Positions 46,927 through 55,852 of a stretch of 64,000 nt of DNA are shown here, piece by piece. The stretch covers positions 26,304-90,303 of the forward strand of contig NZ_AXBA01000029.1 in the NCBI RefSeq assembly GCF_000473085.1, given 5' to 3'. A program made the translations under genes and the position numbers. Position 1 is the first letter of the stretch; each line of letters starts with the position of its first letter. This DNA is from Azorhizobium doebereinerae UFLA1-100 (GTDB lineage Bacteria > Pseudomonadota > Alphaproteobacteria > Rhizobiales > Xanthobacteraceae). The notes under the pieces were generated by a model. The model was not told where the DNA came from. It ran no database searches and was given only the letters and a program-made list of their open reading frames with translations.

Positions 46927-47226
46927 ATGAACAAGAGTGTGCGTGCGGCGCTGGCGCCGATGGCGGTCGCGGCCGTCCTGATCCCCACGGCGGCGCTGGC
47001 GCTGCCGGCGACCATGCAGATGACCTGCCGCCAGGCCGCGACCCTGATCCGCACCGGGGGCAGCGCGGTGCTCGCCACCTCCGCCACCACCTATGACCGC
47101 TTCGTCATCAGCCGGGCCTATTGCCCGGCGGACCAGATGACCGAGCCGGCCTGGGTGCCGACGCGCGACAGCCGGCAGTGCTTCATCGGCTACACCTGCT
47201 TCGACCCGACGCGCGACCGCCGCTAG
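46927..47226 (+). CDS. Small secreted four-cysteine protein, second of a tandem pair
   Basis: The ATG at 46927 with GGGAG upstream gives 99 residues. A signal peptide (MNKSVRAALAPMAVAAVLIP onward, cleaved near ALA) precedes a domain that parallels the upstream gene: MTCRQAATLIRTGGSAVLAT, TTYDRFV, RAYCPADQ and SRQCFIGYTCFDP. The pair share DRFV and QCFIGYTC almost identically. The stop codon falls inside a palindromic repeat at 47224. Function unknown. Confidence 0.72.
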   Translation: MNKSVRAALAPMAVAAVLIPTAALALPATMQMTCRQAATLIRTGGSAVLATSATTYDRFVISRAYCPADQMTEPAWVPTRDSRQCFIGYTCFDPTRDRR

Positions 47227-47277
47227 AGCACGTTCCGTTCGAATGGCATCGCCATTCGAACGGAAAAACGTTCTCTA
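47224..47277. repeat. Palindromic REP-like element overlapping the stop codon
   Basis: A 15-bp perfect stem (47233-47247 with 47251-47265) around a three-base loop sits inside longer imperfect arms: TAGAGCACG at 47224-47232 against CGTTCTCTA at 47269-47277. The outer arm starts at the stop codon of the second small secreted gene. The TAGAGC...CTCTA form resembles dispersed intergenic palindromes in Hyphomicrobiales; whether it is repeated elsewhere in this genome is not visible from one window. Confidence 0.7.
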
Positions 47278-47651
47278 TCAAAATGTTAGAGGACGATTCA
47301 CTCGACCGCAGGTCTTGGGGCCGATAGTGCTGCGGCCGGGATTCCCGCCGCCAAGACTCCTGCCGCCAAGCCTCCTGCGGCGTCACCGAACATTCGAAGC
47401 CGGCGCCCGCCCGCCTATGAGGGGGGCGTTTGGGGCGGCCCGGAGCAAGGACAGGCAGGGGCACCTCCCCCCTTGCGGGGAAGGGGGTGCGTCGCACGGG
47501 ATTGAGGAGGACAGCCCTGCGTTACGAGAGGTCCAGCCTGAATGTGGATCCCCGCTAGCCCGCCGCGCCCCGCCAGACGCGGGGCTCTGCACATATGAAA
47601 AAGCCCCGCAGTGCGGGGCTTTTGTCGTGATGCGCCGAGCCTGGGTCGGGC
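47227..47651. other. 425-bp intergenic region between the small secreted pair and gcrA
   Basis: Contains the palindrome at 47224-47277, a 15-bp near-perfect tandem duplication at 47347-47376 (two copies of GCCGCCAAGNCTCCT) and the bidirectional terminator at 47597-47625. I see no gene; a minus-strand frame of about 100 codons here has no ribosome-binding site and crosses the palindrome. Confidence 0.5.
47597..47625. terminator. Bidirectional terminator downstream of gcrA
   Basis: A 10-bp stem (AAAAGCCCCG at 47599-47608 with its complement at 47614-47623) and five-base loop carries A/T runs on both sides, so it can end transcription in either direction. It lies 29 bp after the minus-strand gcrA stop. 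Confidence 0.85.
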
Positions 47652-48179
47652 TCAGATCCGGGCGACCCGCCGGTCGCGCCGGCGATCCTGCACCGGCTGA
47701 TAGGCCATGCGGGCGTGCTGCGCGCAATAAGGCATGCCGGTCAGGCTGCGGCCGCCGCAGAAGTAGAAGGCGTCCGTGCCCGGTTCGCCCAGCGGCCAGC
47801 GGCAGGTGGATTCCGTGAGGTTCATGATGGTGCAGCGCTGCCCGATGGGCAGCACGTTGTTGGACGGCTGGGGGGCCGGCGCCGGAGCCGGCGCGCTGTC
47901 CACCAGTTCCTCGAAGGCCGGGGCCAGCGCGGTGTTGCCGTGCGTCGCCGGCCGGACGGGGGCCTGCGGGCGCTGGGCGGGGGTGTCGGGCCGGGCGGCC
48001 TTGCGGGGCCGGGCGGCCACCGCCGGTGCCTTCGCCCGGCCGGACAGGCCGAGGCGATGGACTTTGCCGATGACGGCATTGCGCGTGATGCCGCCGAGCT
48101 CTCCAGCGATCTGGCTGGCGGACAGACCGTCGCTCCAGAGCTTCTTCAAGAGTTCGACGCGCTCGTCGTTCCAGCTCAT
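47652..48179 (-). CDS. gcrA: GcrA cell-cycle regulator
   Basis: The ATG at 48179 follows GGAGGAGAG and gives 175 residues. The N-terminal helix-turn-helix reads [40 protein letters not shown] and HRLGL; a Pro/Ala-rich linker leads to a C-terminal sigma-70-interacting domain with [17 protein letters not shown] and [11 protein letters not shown]. GcrA is a sigma-70 cofactor that activates promoters carrying CcrM-methylated GANTC sites and drives cell-cycle and division genes in alphaproteobacteria. It is divergent from argD. Confidence 0.95.
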   Translation of the reverse strand: MSWNDERVELLKKLWSDGLSASQIAGELGGITRNAVIGKVHRLGLSGRAKAPAVAARPRKAARPDTPAQRPQAPVRPATHGNTALAPAFEELVDSAPAPAPAPQPSNNVLPIGQRCTIMNLTESTCRWPLGEPGTDAFYFCGGRSLTGMPYCAQHARMAYQPVQDRRRDRRVARI

Positions 48180-48530
48180 CGCTCTCCTCCTTGGCTGCCT
48201 CATCGAATCCCCGGCCGCTTCCCGAAACGCGCGTATCGCACGCAGGATGTTGGGGATCCGACGCCACTTGGGAACGGTGCCGCGCACGACATATCGTGGC
48301 CGGCGATGTGGAAGCTACAATATGAGGCGTGTGACGCGAAGAGCGAGAATCGCCCCCGGGGCTGTTTTCCCCAAGTCGTTGCAGAAACGTTAACCATTCG
48401 GGGTATGTTGACCCTGCGAGGACGATCATTAGAATCCCCTCGTCGGGCTGCCCCCGTGGGCGGCCTTTTTCCATTTGTCCAACGGCCTCGGCCCGCGGCG
48501 TCTCCAATCCACCCTCTCGAGGAGGGGTCC
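48180..48530. other. 351-bp divergent region between gcrA and argD
   Basis: Contains GANTC (CcrM-type) sites at 48205, 48348 and 48432 and a TTAACCAT element at 48390-48397, a known CtrA half-site form. GAGGAGGGG just before 48531 is the argD ribosome-binding site. I see no gene in it. Confidence 0.5.
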
Positions 48531-49739
48531 GTGATATCCCCCGTTCTGCCAACCTATGCGCGCGTCAATCTTGAGTTCGAGCGGGGGGAGGGCTGCTGGC
48601 TCGTGACCACGGACGGGCGACGTTATCTCGACTTCACCGCCGGGATCGCGGTCAACGTGCTGGGCCATGCCAACCCCTATCTGGTGGCCGCGCTCACCGA
48701 GCAGGCGCAGAAGCTCTGGCACACGTCCAACCTGTTCCGCATCAAGGGCGGCGAGCGGCTGGCGCAGCGGCTGACCGAGGCGACCTTCGCCGATACGGTG
48801 TTCTTCACCAATTCCGGCGCGGAAGCCCTGGAGTGCGCCATCAAGATGGCGCGCAAGTACCAGTACGTGGCCGGCAATGCCGAGCGCGCCCGCATCATCA
48901 CCTTCGAGGGCGCCTTCCACGGCCGCACGCTCGCCACCATCGCCGCCGGCGGCAACGCCAAGTATCTGGAGGGCTTCGGCCCGGAGATGCCCGGCTTCGA
49001 CCAGGTGCCGTTCGGCGACATCGAGGCGGTGAAGGCGGCGATCGGGCCGGAGACCGGCGGCATCCTGCTGGAGCCGGTGCAGGGCGAGGGCGGCGTGCGC
49101 GTGCCGCCGCCGAGCTTCCTCACCGCGCTGCGCGCTTTGTGCGACCAGCACGGCCTGCTGCTGATCCTCGACGAGGTGCAGAGCGGCGTCGGCCGGACCG
49201 GCAAGCTGTTCGCGCATGAATGGGCCGGCATCACGCCGGACATCATGGCGGTGGCCAAGGGCATCGGCGGCGGCTTCCCCATGGGGGCGTGCCTCGCCAC
49301 CGAGGAGGCGGCCAAGGGCATGACGCTCGGCACCCACGGCTCCACCTATGGCGGCAACCCGCTGGCCATGGCGGTGGGCAATGCGGTGCTGGACAAGGTG
49401 CTGGACCCCGCCTTCCTGGAGCATGTCCGCATGATGAGCCTGCGCTTCACGCAGCTCCTGGCGGAGGTGAAGGACCGGCACCCGAACGTCATCGCCGAGG
49501 TGCGCGGCCAGGGCCTGCTGATGGGCCTCAGGGCGCAGGGGCCGGCCGCCGAGCTGGTGCTGGCACTGCGCGAGGAAGGACTGCTGGCGCCGGGCGCCGG
49601 CGACAATGTGGTGCGCCTGCTGCCGCCTCTGGTGGTCAGCGAGGAGGAAGTCGGCATCGCCGTCCAGAAGATCGAGGCGGCGTGCCGGCGGATCGAGGAC
49701 GGGATGGCGGCTGCGCCGGTGAAGGGGGCCGCCGAATGA
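48531..49739 (+). CDS. argD: Acetylornithine aminotransferase
   Basis: The GTG at 48531 after GAGGAGGGG gives 402 residues; any longer reading runs through the divergent gcrA region. The class-III aminotransferase motifs are [56 protein letters not shown] and the PLP lysine in [14 protein letters not shown]. It transaminates N-acetylglutamate semialdehyde in arginine synthesis and may also serve lysine synthesis. It overlaps argF as ATGA. Confidence 0.97.
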   Translation: MISPVLPTYARVNLEFERGEGCWLVTTDGRRYLDFTAGIAVNVLGHANPYLVAALTEQAQKLWHTSNLFRIKGGERLAQRLTEATFADTVFFTNSGAEALECAIKMARKYQYVAGNAERARIITFEGAFHGRTLATIAAGGNAKYLEGFGPEMPGFDQVPFGDIEAVKAAIGPETGGILLEPVQGEGGVRVPPPSFLTALRALCDQHGLLLILDEVQSGVGRTGKLFAHEWAGITPDIMAVAKGIGGGFPMGACLATEEAAKGMTLGTHGSTYGGNPLAMAVGNAVLDKVLDPAFLEHVRMMSLRFTQLLAEVKDRHPNVIAEVRGQGLLMGLRAQGPAAELVLALREEGLLAPGAGDNVVRLLPPLVVSEEEVGIAVQKIEAACRRIEDGMAAAPVKGAAE

Positions 49740-50665
49740 GCGGGACGAGCGTGCGTCATTTTCTCGACCTGACCGATCTCGAAGCGGTCGACCTGCGGCG
49801 GGTGCTGGAACTCTCCAAGACGCTCAAGGCGCAGCGCAAGGCCGGCCAGGAGGAAAAACCCCTGGCCGGCAAGTCGCTGGCCATGGTGTTCGACAAGCCG
49901 TCCACCCGCACGCGGGTGTCGTTCGACCTCGCCATGCGCCAGCTCGGCGGCGAGACCATCATGCTGACCGGCGCGGAGATGCAGCTCGGCCGCGGCGAGA
50001 GCATCGCCGACACGGCCCGCGTGCTCTCGCGCTTCGTCGACGCCATCATGATCCGCATCCTCAGCCATGAGGACCTGATGGAGCTGGCGCGCTACGCCAC
50101 CGTGCCGGTCATCAACGGCCTGACCCGCATCTCCCATCCCTGCCAGGTGATGGCGGACGTGCTGACGTTCGAGGAGCACAAGGGGCCGATCACCGGCCGC
50201 CACGTGGCCTGGACCGGGGACGCCAACAACGTGCTGGCCTCCTGGGTGCACGCGGCGGCGCAGTTCGACTTCTCCATGAGCGTGGCCTGCCCGAAGGAAC
50301 TCTCGCCGCGCCAGGCGCTCAAGGACTTCGTCAAGCGCACCAAGGCCAAGGTCCGCTTCATGCGCGACCCGGACCAGGCGGTGGAGGGCGCGGACTGCGT
50401 CATCACCGACACCTGGGTGTCCATGGGCGACAAGGAGGCCGAGCGCCGCCACAACCTGCTGAAGCCCTACCAGGTCAACGCGGCGCTGATGGCCCGCGCC
50501 AATCCCGGCGCCATCTTCATGCACTGCCTGCCGGCCCATCGCGGCGAGGAAGTGACCGACGAGGTGATGGACGGCCCGCAGTCGGTGGTGTTCGACGAGG
50601 CCGAGAACCGCCTGCATGCCCAGAAGGGCATTCTGGCCTGGTGCCTGGACAAGGCGCAGGCCTGA
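49736..50665 (+). CDS. argF: Ornithine carbamoyltransferase
   Basis: The ATG at 49736 overlaps the argD stop and gives 309 residues. Carbamoyl-phosphate binding is in [11 protein letters not shown] (Ser56 to Arg60), with HPCQVMAD near residue 134 and the ornithine/catalytic [10 protein letters not shown] near 263-272. The protein makes citrulline from ornithine and carbamoyl phosphate. It is coupled to argD and followed at a distance of 159 bp by hslO, a conserved alphaproteobacterial order. Confidence 0.97.
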   Translation: MSGTSVRHFLDLTDLEAVDLRRVLELSKTLKAQRKAGQEEKPLAGKSLAMVFDKPSTRTRVSFDLAMRQLGGETIMLTGAEMQLGRGESIADTARVLSRFVDAIMIRILSHEDLMELARYATVPVINGLTRISHPCQVMADVLTFEEHKGPITGRHVAWTGDANNVLASWVHAAAQFDFSMSVACPKELSPRQALKDFVKRTKAKVRFMRDPDQAVEGADCVITDTWVSMGDKEAERRHNLLKPYQVNAALMARANPGAIFMHCLPAHRGEEVTDEVMDGPQSVVFDEAENRLHAQKGILAWCLDKAQA

Positions 50666-50722
50666 CGGGCAGGGCCCGGTCCGACTGGACAAAGCGCGGG
50701 TCCGATACCACCTGTCGGCAAG

Positions 50723-50745
50723 GCCCACCCCGTCGCGGGGTGGGC
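50723..50745 (+). terminator. Hairpin between argF and hslO
   Basis: A 10-bp stem (GCCCACCCCG at 50723-50732 with its complement at 50736-50745) and three-base loop lies 57 bp after argF. No U-tract follows, so read-through into hslO is likely. Confidence 0.4.
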
Positions 50746-50824
50746 GCGTGGCGTTTGGCCGGATCGGCCCCCGGATGCTTCGGCAGGTCCGGGGCCGGTG
50801 ACTTTTGTGATGCGTGGAGCCCCC

Positions 50825-51811
50825 ATGGTTGAAGAGGCGAGATCCCCCCGGCTGGACGCGGACGACTGCGTGACGCCGTTCCAGGTGGAGGGGCTGGACG
50901 TGCGCGGCCGCGTGGTGCGCCTCGGCGCCGGCCTCGACGCGGTGCTGGCCCACCACGCCTACCCCGCCCCGGTGAAGCGGGTGATCGGCGAGGCGGTGGT
51001 GCTCACCGCCTTGCTCGGCTCCTCGCTGAAGTTCGACGGCCGCTTCATCCTCCAGACCCAGACCGACGGGCCGGTGGACATGGTGGTGGTGGACTTCGTC
51101 ACCCCCGACAAGATCCGCGCCTATGCCCGCTTCGATGCGGACGCCGTGGCGGCGGCCGAGGGCGGCAACGCCGCCGCGCCGGCCCAGCTGCTGGGGCGCG
51201 GGCATCTGGCCATGACCATCGACCAGGGCCTCTCGGTCAACCGCTACCAGGGCGTGGTCGCCCTGGCGGGGGAGGGGCTGGAGGAGGCCGCGCACGAATA
51301 TTTCCGCCAGTCGGAGCAGATCCCCACCCGCGTGCGCCTCGCCGTGGGCGAGGAACTGCACGCCGGCGGGGCGTCCTCCTGGCGGGCGGGCGGCTTCCTG
51401 GTGCAGTTCCTGCCGGAGGAGGCCGGCCGCGCGGCGCAGGCCGACCTGCATCCGGGCGATGCGCCGGAAGGCGCTGCGGTCCACGCGGTGGACGAGGACG
51501 ACGCCTGGACCGAGGCGCAGGCCCTGGCCACGACCCTGGAGGACGTGGAACTCATCGATCCGGCCCTGTCCGGCGAACAGCTGCTGTTCCGCCTGTTCCA
51601 CGAACGGGGCGTGCGGGTGTTCGAGACCCAGCCGCTGGCGGCGCAATGCTCCTGCTCGCGAGAGCGCGTGGCGGGCGTGCTCGCCAGCTTCTCCCCGGAG
51701 GAGCGGCGCGACATGATCCAGGACGACGGGCGGGTGACGGTGACCTGCGAGTTCTGCGGCCGCTCCTACGGCTTCGCCGCCGAGGAGGTGCTGGGCCACG
51801 CGGATTCCTGA
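50825..51811 (+). CDS. hslO: Redox-regulated chaperone Hsp33
   Basis: I prefer the ATG at 50825 (GGAG upstream) over a GTG at 50798, giving 328 residues. The C-terminal zinc switch is present: Cys275, Cys277 (QCSCS) and Cys308, Cys311 (CEFCG), the CxC...CxxC pattern. Under oxidative stress the zinc is released and the protein becomes a holdase that prevents aggregation. Third gene after argD-argF, a conserved arrangement. Confidence 0.95.
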   Translation: MVEEARSPRLDADDCVTPFQVEGLDVRGRVVRLGAGLDAVLAHHAYPAPVKRVIGEAVVLTALLGSSLKFDGRFILQTQTDGPVDMVVVDFVTPDKIRAYARFDADAVAAAEGGNAAAPAQLLGRGHLAMTIDQGLSVNRYQGVVALAGEGLEEAAHEYFRQSEQIPTRVRLAVGEELHAGGASSWRAGGFLVQFLPEEAGRAAQADLHPGDAPEGAAVHAVDEDDAWTEAQALATTLEDVELIDPALSGEQLLFRLFHERGVRVFETQPLAAQCSCSRERVAGVLASFSPEERRDMIQDDGRVTVTCEFCGRSYGFAAEEVLGHADS

Positions 51812-51840
51812 TCCCCGGGGCCGTCTCCGGTCTCCGGGCC

Positions 51841-53337
51841 TCAGCGCATCCAGAAGCGCGGCAGGGTCAGCACCAGCACGGTCACGATCTCCAGCCGGCC
51901 CAGCAGCATCACCAAGGTGAGGATGCCGATCACCGGATCGGACAGGTTGGCATAGGTGGTCGCCGGCCCGACCAGCGGGCCGAGGCCCGGCCCCACGTTG
52001 GACAGGCAGGCGATGGTGGCGGACACCGCGCTGCGCAGGTCGAGCCCCAGGGCGCTGAGCAGCGCGCTGGCGACGGCGAAGGTGGCGATGTAGAGGAAGA
52101 TGAAGCCGAGCACCGAGGCGACCACGTCGTCGGCCACCGGCGCGCCGCCGTAGCGGATGGGAAACAGCCCGTTGCGGTAGGAGATGCGCTTCAGGTGCTG
52201 GCGCACCGCCTTCATGGCGATGAGCAGGCGCAGGCTCTTCAGCCCGCCGGCGGTGGAGCCGGTGCAGCCGCCCAGGAACATCAGCACGAAGAACAGCGCG
52301 TCGGAGAGCGGCCCCCAATTGGTGTAGTCCACCGACATGAAGCCGGTGGTGGAGACCAGCGAGGCCACGGTGAACAGCGCGCCGCGCAGCGCCGGCTCGC
52401 CCTCCGCCACCCCCTGGAACACCTGTTGCAGGAAGGAGGCGACGGTGAAGGCCGCGACGATGGCGAAGAACAGCCGGACCTCTGAATTGCGGAACAGCTT
52501 CCACACGTCGCCGCCGAGCGCCCGCACATAGAGCGGGAAGGGCAGGCTCGCCGCCAGCATGAAGACGATGGCCACATAGTCCACCGCCGGGTTGGCGAAT
52601 ACGCTGATGGAGGAATCCGAATTGGCGAACCCGCCGCTGGACACGGTGGACAAGGCGAGCGTGACGGCATCGAACAGCGGCATCCCGGCGAGGACATATC
52701 CCGTCGCGCACAGGATGCTCAGGACCACATAGGCGGTCAGCAGGCCCTTCGCCACGGCCCCCGCGCGGGGCAGGAACTTCTCCGAGCGGTCGGAGGATTC
52801 GGTGCGGAACAGCTGCATCCCGCCGATGCTCAGCGCCGGCAGCACGGCGATGGCGATGACCACGATGCCGATGCCGCCGAACCAGTGCAGCATGGCCCGC
52901 CACAGCAGGACGCCGGGGGCGGCGGCGTCCAGCCCGCTCATCACCGTCGAGCCGGTGGTGGTCAGGCCGGAGACGCTCTCGAACAGCGCGTGCACGAAGC
53001 TGAGGTGCGGCGGCCCCCACATCAGCGGCAGGGTGGCGAACAGGGACAGCACCACCCAGACCGAGGTGGTGAGCAGGAAGGCCTGGCGCAGGTCGAGCCG
53101 CAGCCGGCCGCCGGCGCGGCCCGAGACGGTCAGCAGCACGCCGACGAAGATGGTGATCGCCGCCGAGCCGACGAAGGCGCCCTGGCCGCCCGATCCGGCG
53201 CGGAAATCCGCCAGCGCGGGCAGCAGCATGCTGGCGCCGAGGATGGTCAGCAGCGTGCCGAGCGTCGCCGCGATGGGGCGCAGGTCGAGCGCCGGCGTGG
53301 CCTCCCTTTGCACCCGTGAGGCTCTCGCCAGAGTCAT
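51841..53337 (-). CDS. trkH: TrkH-type potassium uptake permease
   Basis: The 498-residue membrane protein has the four pore repeats of the Trk/Ktr/HKT family; filter-like loops are visible as SGLTTTGSTVMSGLD, STVSSGGFANSDSSIS, SLVSTTGFMSVDYTNWG and ACLSNVGPGLGPLVGP. The helices between them fit the expected dual-span units. It moves K+ with TrkA, which is not encoded nearby. It is convergent with hslO and lies after apaG on the same strand. Confidence 0.94.
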   Translation of the reverse strand: MTLARASRVQREATPALDLRPIAATLGTLLTILGASMLLPALADFRAGSGGQGAFVGSAAITIFVGVLLTVSGRAGGRLRLDLRQAFLLTTSVWVVLSLFATLPLMWGPPHLSFVHALFESVSGLTTTGSTVMSGLDAAAPGVLLWRAMLHWFGGIGIVVIAIAVLPALSIGGMQLFRTESSDRSEKFLPRAGAVAKGLLTAYVVLSILCATGYVLAGMPLFDAVTLALSTVSSGGFANSDSSISVFANPAVDYVAIVFMLAASLPFPLYVRALGGDVWKLFRNSEVRLFFAIVAAFTVASFLQQVFQGVAEGEPALRGALFTVASLVSTTGFMSVDYTNWGPLSDALFFVLMFLGGCTGSTAGGLKSLRLLIAMKAVRQHLKRISYRNGLFPIRYGGAPVADDVVASVLGFIFLYIATFAVASALLSALGLDLRSAVSATIACLSNVGPGLGPLVGPATTYANLSDPVIGILTLVMLLGRLEIVTVLVLTLPRFWMR

Positions 53338-53350
53338 CAGCGCCGCCGCT

Positions 53351-53743
53351 TCAGTTCAGGACCCGGGGCATATGGGGAATGTCGAGAGAGAACGCCGGGA
53401 TTTCCACGGAGAAGGTCTCGCCACCCTCGGTGAGCATGTCGTAGCGCCCGTTCATGATGCCGGTGACGGTGGAGAGCGGGACACCGCTCGTATATTCGAA
53501 CCGGCCGCCGGGCGGAAGCACGGGTTCCTCGCCCACCACGCCGGAGCCGTGCACCTCTTCCACATGGCCGCGCGCGTCGGTGATCACCCAGTGGCGCGCC
53601 TTGAGCTGCACCGTGGTGCGGCCGAGGTTCACCACCTCGATGGTGTAGGCCCAGAAATGCCGGCCTTCGTCCGGCTCCGACCGTTCCGCCACATAGCGCG
53701 GCGTCGCGGTGACCTGGATCTTGCGCGTGGTCGCCCGGTACAT
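53351..53743 (-). CDS. apaG: ApaG-domain protein
   Basis: The ATG at 53743 with GGGA upstream gives 130 residues, the normal ApaG length. Features are the beta-sandwich core VTATPRYVAERSE, HFWAYTIEVVNLG, TVQLKARHWVITDARG, and PVLPPGGRFEYTSGVPL with GIMNGRYDMLTE. ApaG (DUF525) binds phosphate or nucleotide-like ligands; its exact role is unclear. It is near trkH and upstream-adjacent to metZ-linked genes. Confidence 0.92.
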   Translation of the reverse strand: MYRATTRKIQVTATPRYVAERSEPDEGRHFWAYTIEVVNLGRTTVQLKARHWVITDARGHVEEVHGSGVVGEEPVLPPGGRFEYTSGVPLSTVTGIMNGRYDMLTEGGETFSVEIPAFSLDIPHMPRVLN

Positions 53744-53818
53744 GCTGACGCGTCCCTTTCCATGCATCCACGGATGGCGAGGAAATGGATGCACCGGCAG
53801 GATGCGAGCATGAGGCTT

Positions 53819-55273
53819 TCAGTTCAAGGCCGCAGGTGCCGCATCGGGCGGCGGGGGCAGCATCTCGTCCAGGTTCCGGCGCATCTCGTCCGGGGTGAGG
53901 GGCGCCGGCGCGGCCGGCGGCGCGAGGCCGAACCGCTCGCGCGGATGGACCAGGGCGGGGATTGCGAAGACGCTGGCGAGCACCAGCACCTGGACCGCCA
54001 CATAGGGCAGCAGCGCCCGCAGGACCGCCGGCATGGAGGCCTTGCCCTTCAGCATGTCGCGCGTCACCACCAGGGCATAGCCGAGCGGCGGCAGCAGGAA
54101 GCTGAGCTGGAGGGTCAGCAGGATCAGCACCGCCACCCAGGTGGCGTCGGGCACGCGCATCAGCAGCGGCGGCACGATGATCGGCACGATCACGAACACG
54201 ATCTCGAAGGCGTCGAGCACCAGGGCGCAGGCGGCCAGGACGACCAGCGCCGCGCCGGTGGCGAGGTGGGGGCCGCCGGGCAGGGCCAGCATGGCGTCGG
54301 CGATCAGCTTGTCGGTGCCGAACAGCCGGAAGACCAGGGTGAGCGTCGTCGCCGCCGCGAGCAGGGCGAACAGCGCCCCGGTCATCCGCATGGCCTGGTC
54401 GAGCAGCGGGCCGATGGTGGCGCGCGAGACGTGGCCGCTGGCCAATCCGGCGACGAACAGCACCAGCGCGCCGCAGGCGGCCGCCTCCACCGGATAGACA
54501 TAGCCGAGCGTGACGCTCGCCAGCAGCCCGCCGACGAAGGGCAGGGCCAGGGCGCTGATGATGGCGTCGCTTCGCCGCAGCGGCACATGGCTGGGGCGGA
54601 CCTGCCCCGGCCGGTGGCGCCAGAGGAACAGGGTCATCAGCACGGCGCCGCCGATGAACAGGGCGGCGGGGACCAGCGCGCCCTGGAAGACGTTCTGGGT
54701 ATTGACGACCTGTTCCATCCGCCCGGTGGCGTTGAGCGCCACGGTATGGGCGTTGAGCATGGCGTCGCCCAGCAGGATCAGCACCAGCGAGGGCGGCACC
54801 ACCACGCCGAGCGTGGCGGCGGTGGCGGTGACGGCCTGGACCGTGGCGAGCGGCACGTGCCGGGCGCGCATCTCCGGCGCGATGGTGCGCGACAGGGCCA
54901 TGGCGCTGGCCCCGACCGATCCGTTCATCGGGCCGATGAGCACGCCGATGGCGAGCCCCGCCACCGGCGCGCTGGCGCCGGAGCGGGGCAGGAGGGCGAG
55001 GCCGGTGTGGAACAATGCGGAGGCCACCGGCAGGCGGTTCAGCAGCAGTCCCATGAGCACGAACAAAGGCAGGGCCTGGAGCAGGTCGCTGCTCATCAGG
55101 TCCACGATGCGCGCGGGCAGGGCATAGAGCAGGTTGGGCGCGATCGTGCCGCTGAGCAGCCCGACCACCAGCCCGACCACAGCGGTGCCGAGCAGGATGA
55201 CCACGTTCGGCAGCCCGGTGAACACCGTGCCGAGGCCGATCATCAGCAGGAGCACGAGGCCGAAGGCGCTCAT
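53819..55273 (-). CDS. dctM: TRAP transporter large permease (DctM family)
   Basis: The ATG at 55273 overlaps the dctQ stop and gives 484 residues; a longer reading would run back through dctQ. About 12 membrane helices are visible with the DctM sequence LPLFVLMGLLLNR, GPMNGSVGASAMALSR, AATLGVVVPPSLVLILLG and the VPIIVPPLL loop. The last 60 residues are proline-rich and variable. It needs a periplasmic solute-binding protein (DctP/TAXI type), which does not appear in this window. The substrate is unknown. Confidence 0.93.
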   Translation of the reverse strand: MSAFGLVLLLMIGLGTVFTGLPNVVILLGTAVVGLVVGLLSGTIAPNLLYALPARIVDLMSSDLLQALPLFVLMGLLLNRLPVASALFHTGLALLPRSGASAPVAGLAIGVLIGPMNGSVGASAMALSRTIAPEMRARHVPLATVQAVTATAATLGVVVPPSLVLILLGDAMLNAHTVALNATGRMEQVVNTQNVFQGALVPAALFIGGAVLMTLFLWRHRPGQVRPSHVPLRRSDAIISALALPFVGGLLASVTLGYVYPVEAAACGALVLFVAGLASGHVSRATIGPLLDQAMRMTGALFALLAAATTLTLVFRLFGTDKLIADAMLALPGGPHLATGAALVVLAACALVLDAFEIVFVIVPIIVPPLLMRVPDATWVAVLILLTLQLSFLLPPLGYALVVTRDMLKGKASMPAVLRALLPYVAVQVLVLASVFAIPALVHPRERFGLAPPAAPAPLTPDEMRRNLDEMLPPPPDAAPAALN

Positions 55274-55773
55274 GGATGGGGGTCCGCGGGGCGCGCGTCC
55301 GCGGCGAAGACGTCGAGCAGCGCCTGGAGGAAGGCCAGCAGGGCCAGCAGCCACATGGCGGCTTTCACCAGGAAATAGCCGGGATTGTAGGTCTCGGGGA
55401 AGGATTCCAGGCTCGCCAGGGATTGCGCCGTAAGGCTGGAGCCCGTCACCAGGAGCCAGATCGACCAGGGCAGCATGCCCAGCGCCGCGCCGACGCGCGC
55501 GAGGCGGGCGCGGGTGGGAGCGCGGTAGCGGTGGGCGAACAGGTCGCTGGCGAGATGGGCCCGGGCCCGCGTCGCCGCGGTGACGGCGACCGCCACATAG
55601 AGGGCGAACATCCATTGGCCGAGGTCGTTGGCCTCGCGCGAATAGGCCCGGACCAACTCGCGCAGTGGCCATTGCAGGAACAGCAGCAGGGAGACAGGGA
55701 GGATCAGCCAGCGCGCCGCGCGGAGCGCGGCGTCGAGGCCCTCCGAGACCAGCCCCGCCAGCCTGCGTCCCAT
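55270..55773 (-). CDS. dctQ: TRAP transporter small permease (DctQ family)
   Basis: This 167-residue protein has four membrane helices, the DctQ layout, with LILPVSLLLFLQWPLRELVRA near the first helix and ANDLGQWMFALYVAVAV, RARAHLASDLFAHR (a typical loop) after it. Its stop overlaps dctM as ATGA, so the pair is one unit. With no DctP gene beside it, the substrate-binding protein must be elsewhere or the pair is incomplete. Confidence 0.9.
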   Translation of the reverse strand: MGRRLAGLVSEGLDAALRAARWLILPVSLLLFLQWPLRELVRAYSREANDLGQWMFALYVAVAVTAATRARAHLASDLFAHRYRAPTRARLARVGAALGMLPWSIWLLVTGSSLTAQSLASLESFPETYNPGYFLVKAAMWLLALLAFLQALLDVFAADARPADPHP

Positions 55774-55852
55774 CCCCCGGTCTCCCGCCTCCGGGTTGGA
55801 GGCGTGGGACCAGGGTAGCGAGGGGCGAAGGGTTGTCCAGCCCGCCCGGCGG

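Noticed and set aside
47183..47497. A 104-codon minus-strand frame over the palindrome near 47224.
   Set aside because: It crosses the palindrome and the small gene's stop, lacks a ribosome-binding site and is Arg/Pro-rich.
49346..53020. A 1224-codon open frame on the minus strand across argD, argF and hslO and into trkH.
   Set aside because: It is antisense to well-supported genes, is low in plausible domains and arises from high GC with few stop codons.
52802..55378. An 858-codon plus-strand frame antisense to trkH, apaG and dctM.
   Set aside because: The translation is His/Arg/Gln/Gly-rich low-complexity sequence mirroring codon bias of the real genes.
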